A DNA stretch of 64,000 nt, taken from the NCBI GenBank assembly GCA_902596665.1, contig CACJUN010000002.1:1-64000 (forward strand), read 5' to 3'. The DNA comes from an uncultured SAR86 cluster bacterium (lineage in GTDB: Bacteria > Pseudomonadota > Gammaproteobacteria > Magnimaribacterales > AG-339-G14). The notes beneath the pieces were generated by a model. It was not told the origin of the DNA and made no database searches. It was given only the letters and a program-made list of their open reading frames with translations. How positions within the stretch are numbered: position 1 is the stretch's first letter; each line of letters opens with the position of its first letter. Positions 63,782 through 64,000 of this stretch are shown here, piece by piece. The translations under genes were made by a program, and so were the position numbers.

Positions 63782-64000
63782 TTAGAGTAAACCCTTTCCG
63801 ACAAGAGCTCTGTTCACTAATATTGGAAAAGGAACTTCTTCAATGATCTCTTTTGCAGGATTAATTTCAAGAATTTCTTGAGCTGATTTACCTTCATCAA
63901 TTAAAGCATCTATTCTGTTGTTGACTGCAACAAGCTTCATTAAGAAACTTTTAATTGTGTCTTTATCAGCTACAGGTCCGTGTCCGGGAACAACTATGGT
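63782..64000 (-). CDS. Metallo-beta-lactamase-fold hydrolase, C-terminal part (cut by window edge)
   Basis: The last 73 codons of a minus-strand gene are visible. TIVVPGHGPVADKDTIKSFL contains PGHG, the metal-binding histidine motif near the end of metallo-beta-lactamase-fold hydrolases, and the tail (INPAKEIIEEVPFPILVNRA) is the typical helical C-terminus. N-terminal HxHxDH sites lie outside the window, so activity cannot be inferred. It is 68 bases upstream of the convergent copy's start on the same strand. Confidence 0.72.
   Translation of the reverse strand, partial: TIVVPGHGPVADKDTIKSFLMKLVAVNNRIDALIDEGKSAQEILEINPAKEIIEEVPFPILVNRALVGKGLL

Overview
The window is AT-rich chromosomal DNA from a free-living gammaproteobacterium, probably a marine lineage with a streamlined genome such as SAR86. 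That taxonomic guess is inference from base composition, short intergenic gaps and gene content; no rRNA is present to settle it. The left end is the replication-origin neighbourhood: rnpA (cut by the edge) and rpmH read leftward, then DnaA boxes and an AT-rich stretch, then dnaA-dnaN-recF-gyrB rightward. dnaA is split by one extra T in a run of seven.

From about 9.6 to 27.7 kb the order (plsC, gmhB, glycyl-tRNA synthetase, LpxL-type acyltransferase, trkH/trkA, fmt-def, tsaC-aroE, then coxB-coxA-ctaG-coxC-DUF2909-SURF1-hypothetical-ctaA-ctaB-sco) closely follows what I recall of the origin-proximal region of Pseudomonas aeruginosa. A single-chain glycyl-tRNA synthetase sits where glyQ and glyS would be expected. 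The cox block is a complete aa3-type cytochrome c oxidase locus: structural subunits, copper chaperones, heme A synthesis and assembly factors.

From 28 to 37.8 kb come three tandem paralogous small membrane proteins, two of them followed by their own hairpin terminators and the third by one shared with the convergent oxidoreductase gene; a quinone-oxidoreductase-like enzyme, gshA and pckA on the minus strand; then hydrolases (dienelactone hydrolase type, carboxylesterase B, SGNH). From 37.8 to 50.2 kb is a mainly rightward run of catabolic or detoxifying enzymes: class III aminotransferase, peptidase E, SDRs, GST, PhzF, a CmcJ-like protein, an Old Yellow Enzyme, a saccharopine-dehydrogenase-like reductase and an aldo/keto reductase, interrupted by a minus-strand CoA-transferase/MAPEG pair. 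A minus-strand unit follows: DUF3604 lipoprotein, homocysteine methyltransferase-like protein, TetR regulator, GH5-like hydrolase, with palindromes in the two control regions.

The right end is the least explained part. A 0.6 kb gap holds three micro-ORFs and a perfect hairpin. SelO, an aminoglycoside-phosphotransferase-fold kinase and a lipoprotein form a tight minus-strand unit. Four exported proteins in tandem and one convergent exported protein follow. All of these, plus the lipoprotein, look like two-lobed alpha/beta-barrel (NIPSNAP/ABM-like) proteins without recognised function. The window ends inside a metallo-beta-lactamase-fold gene.

No tRNA, rRNA, CRISPR array, insertion sequence or prophage was seen.
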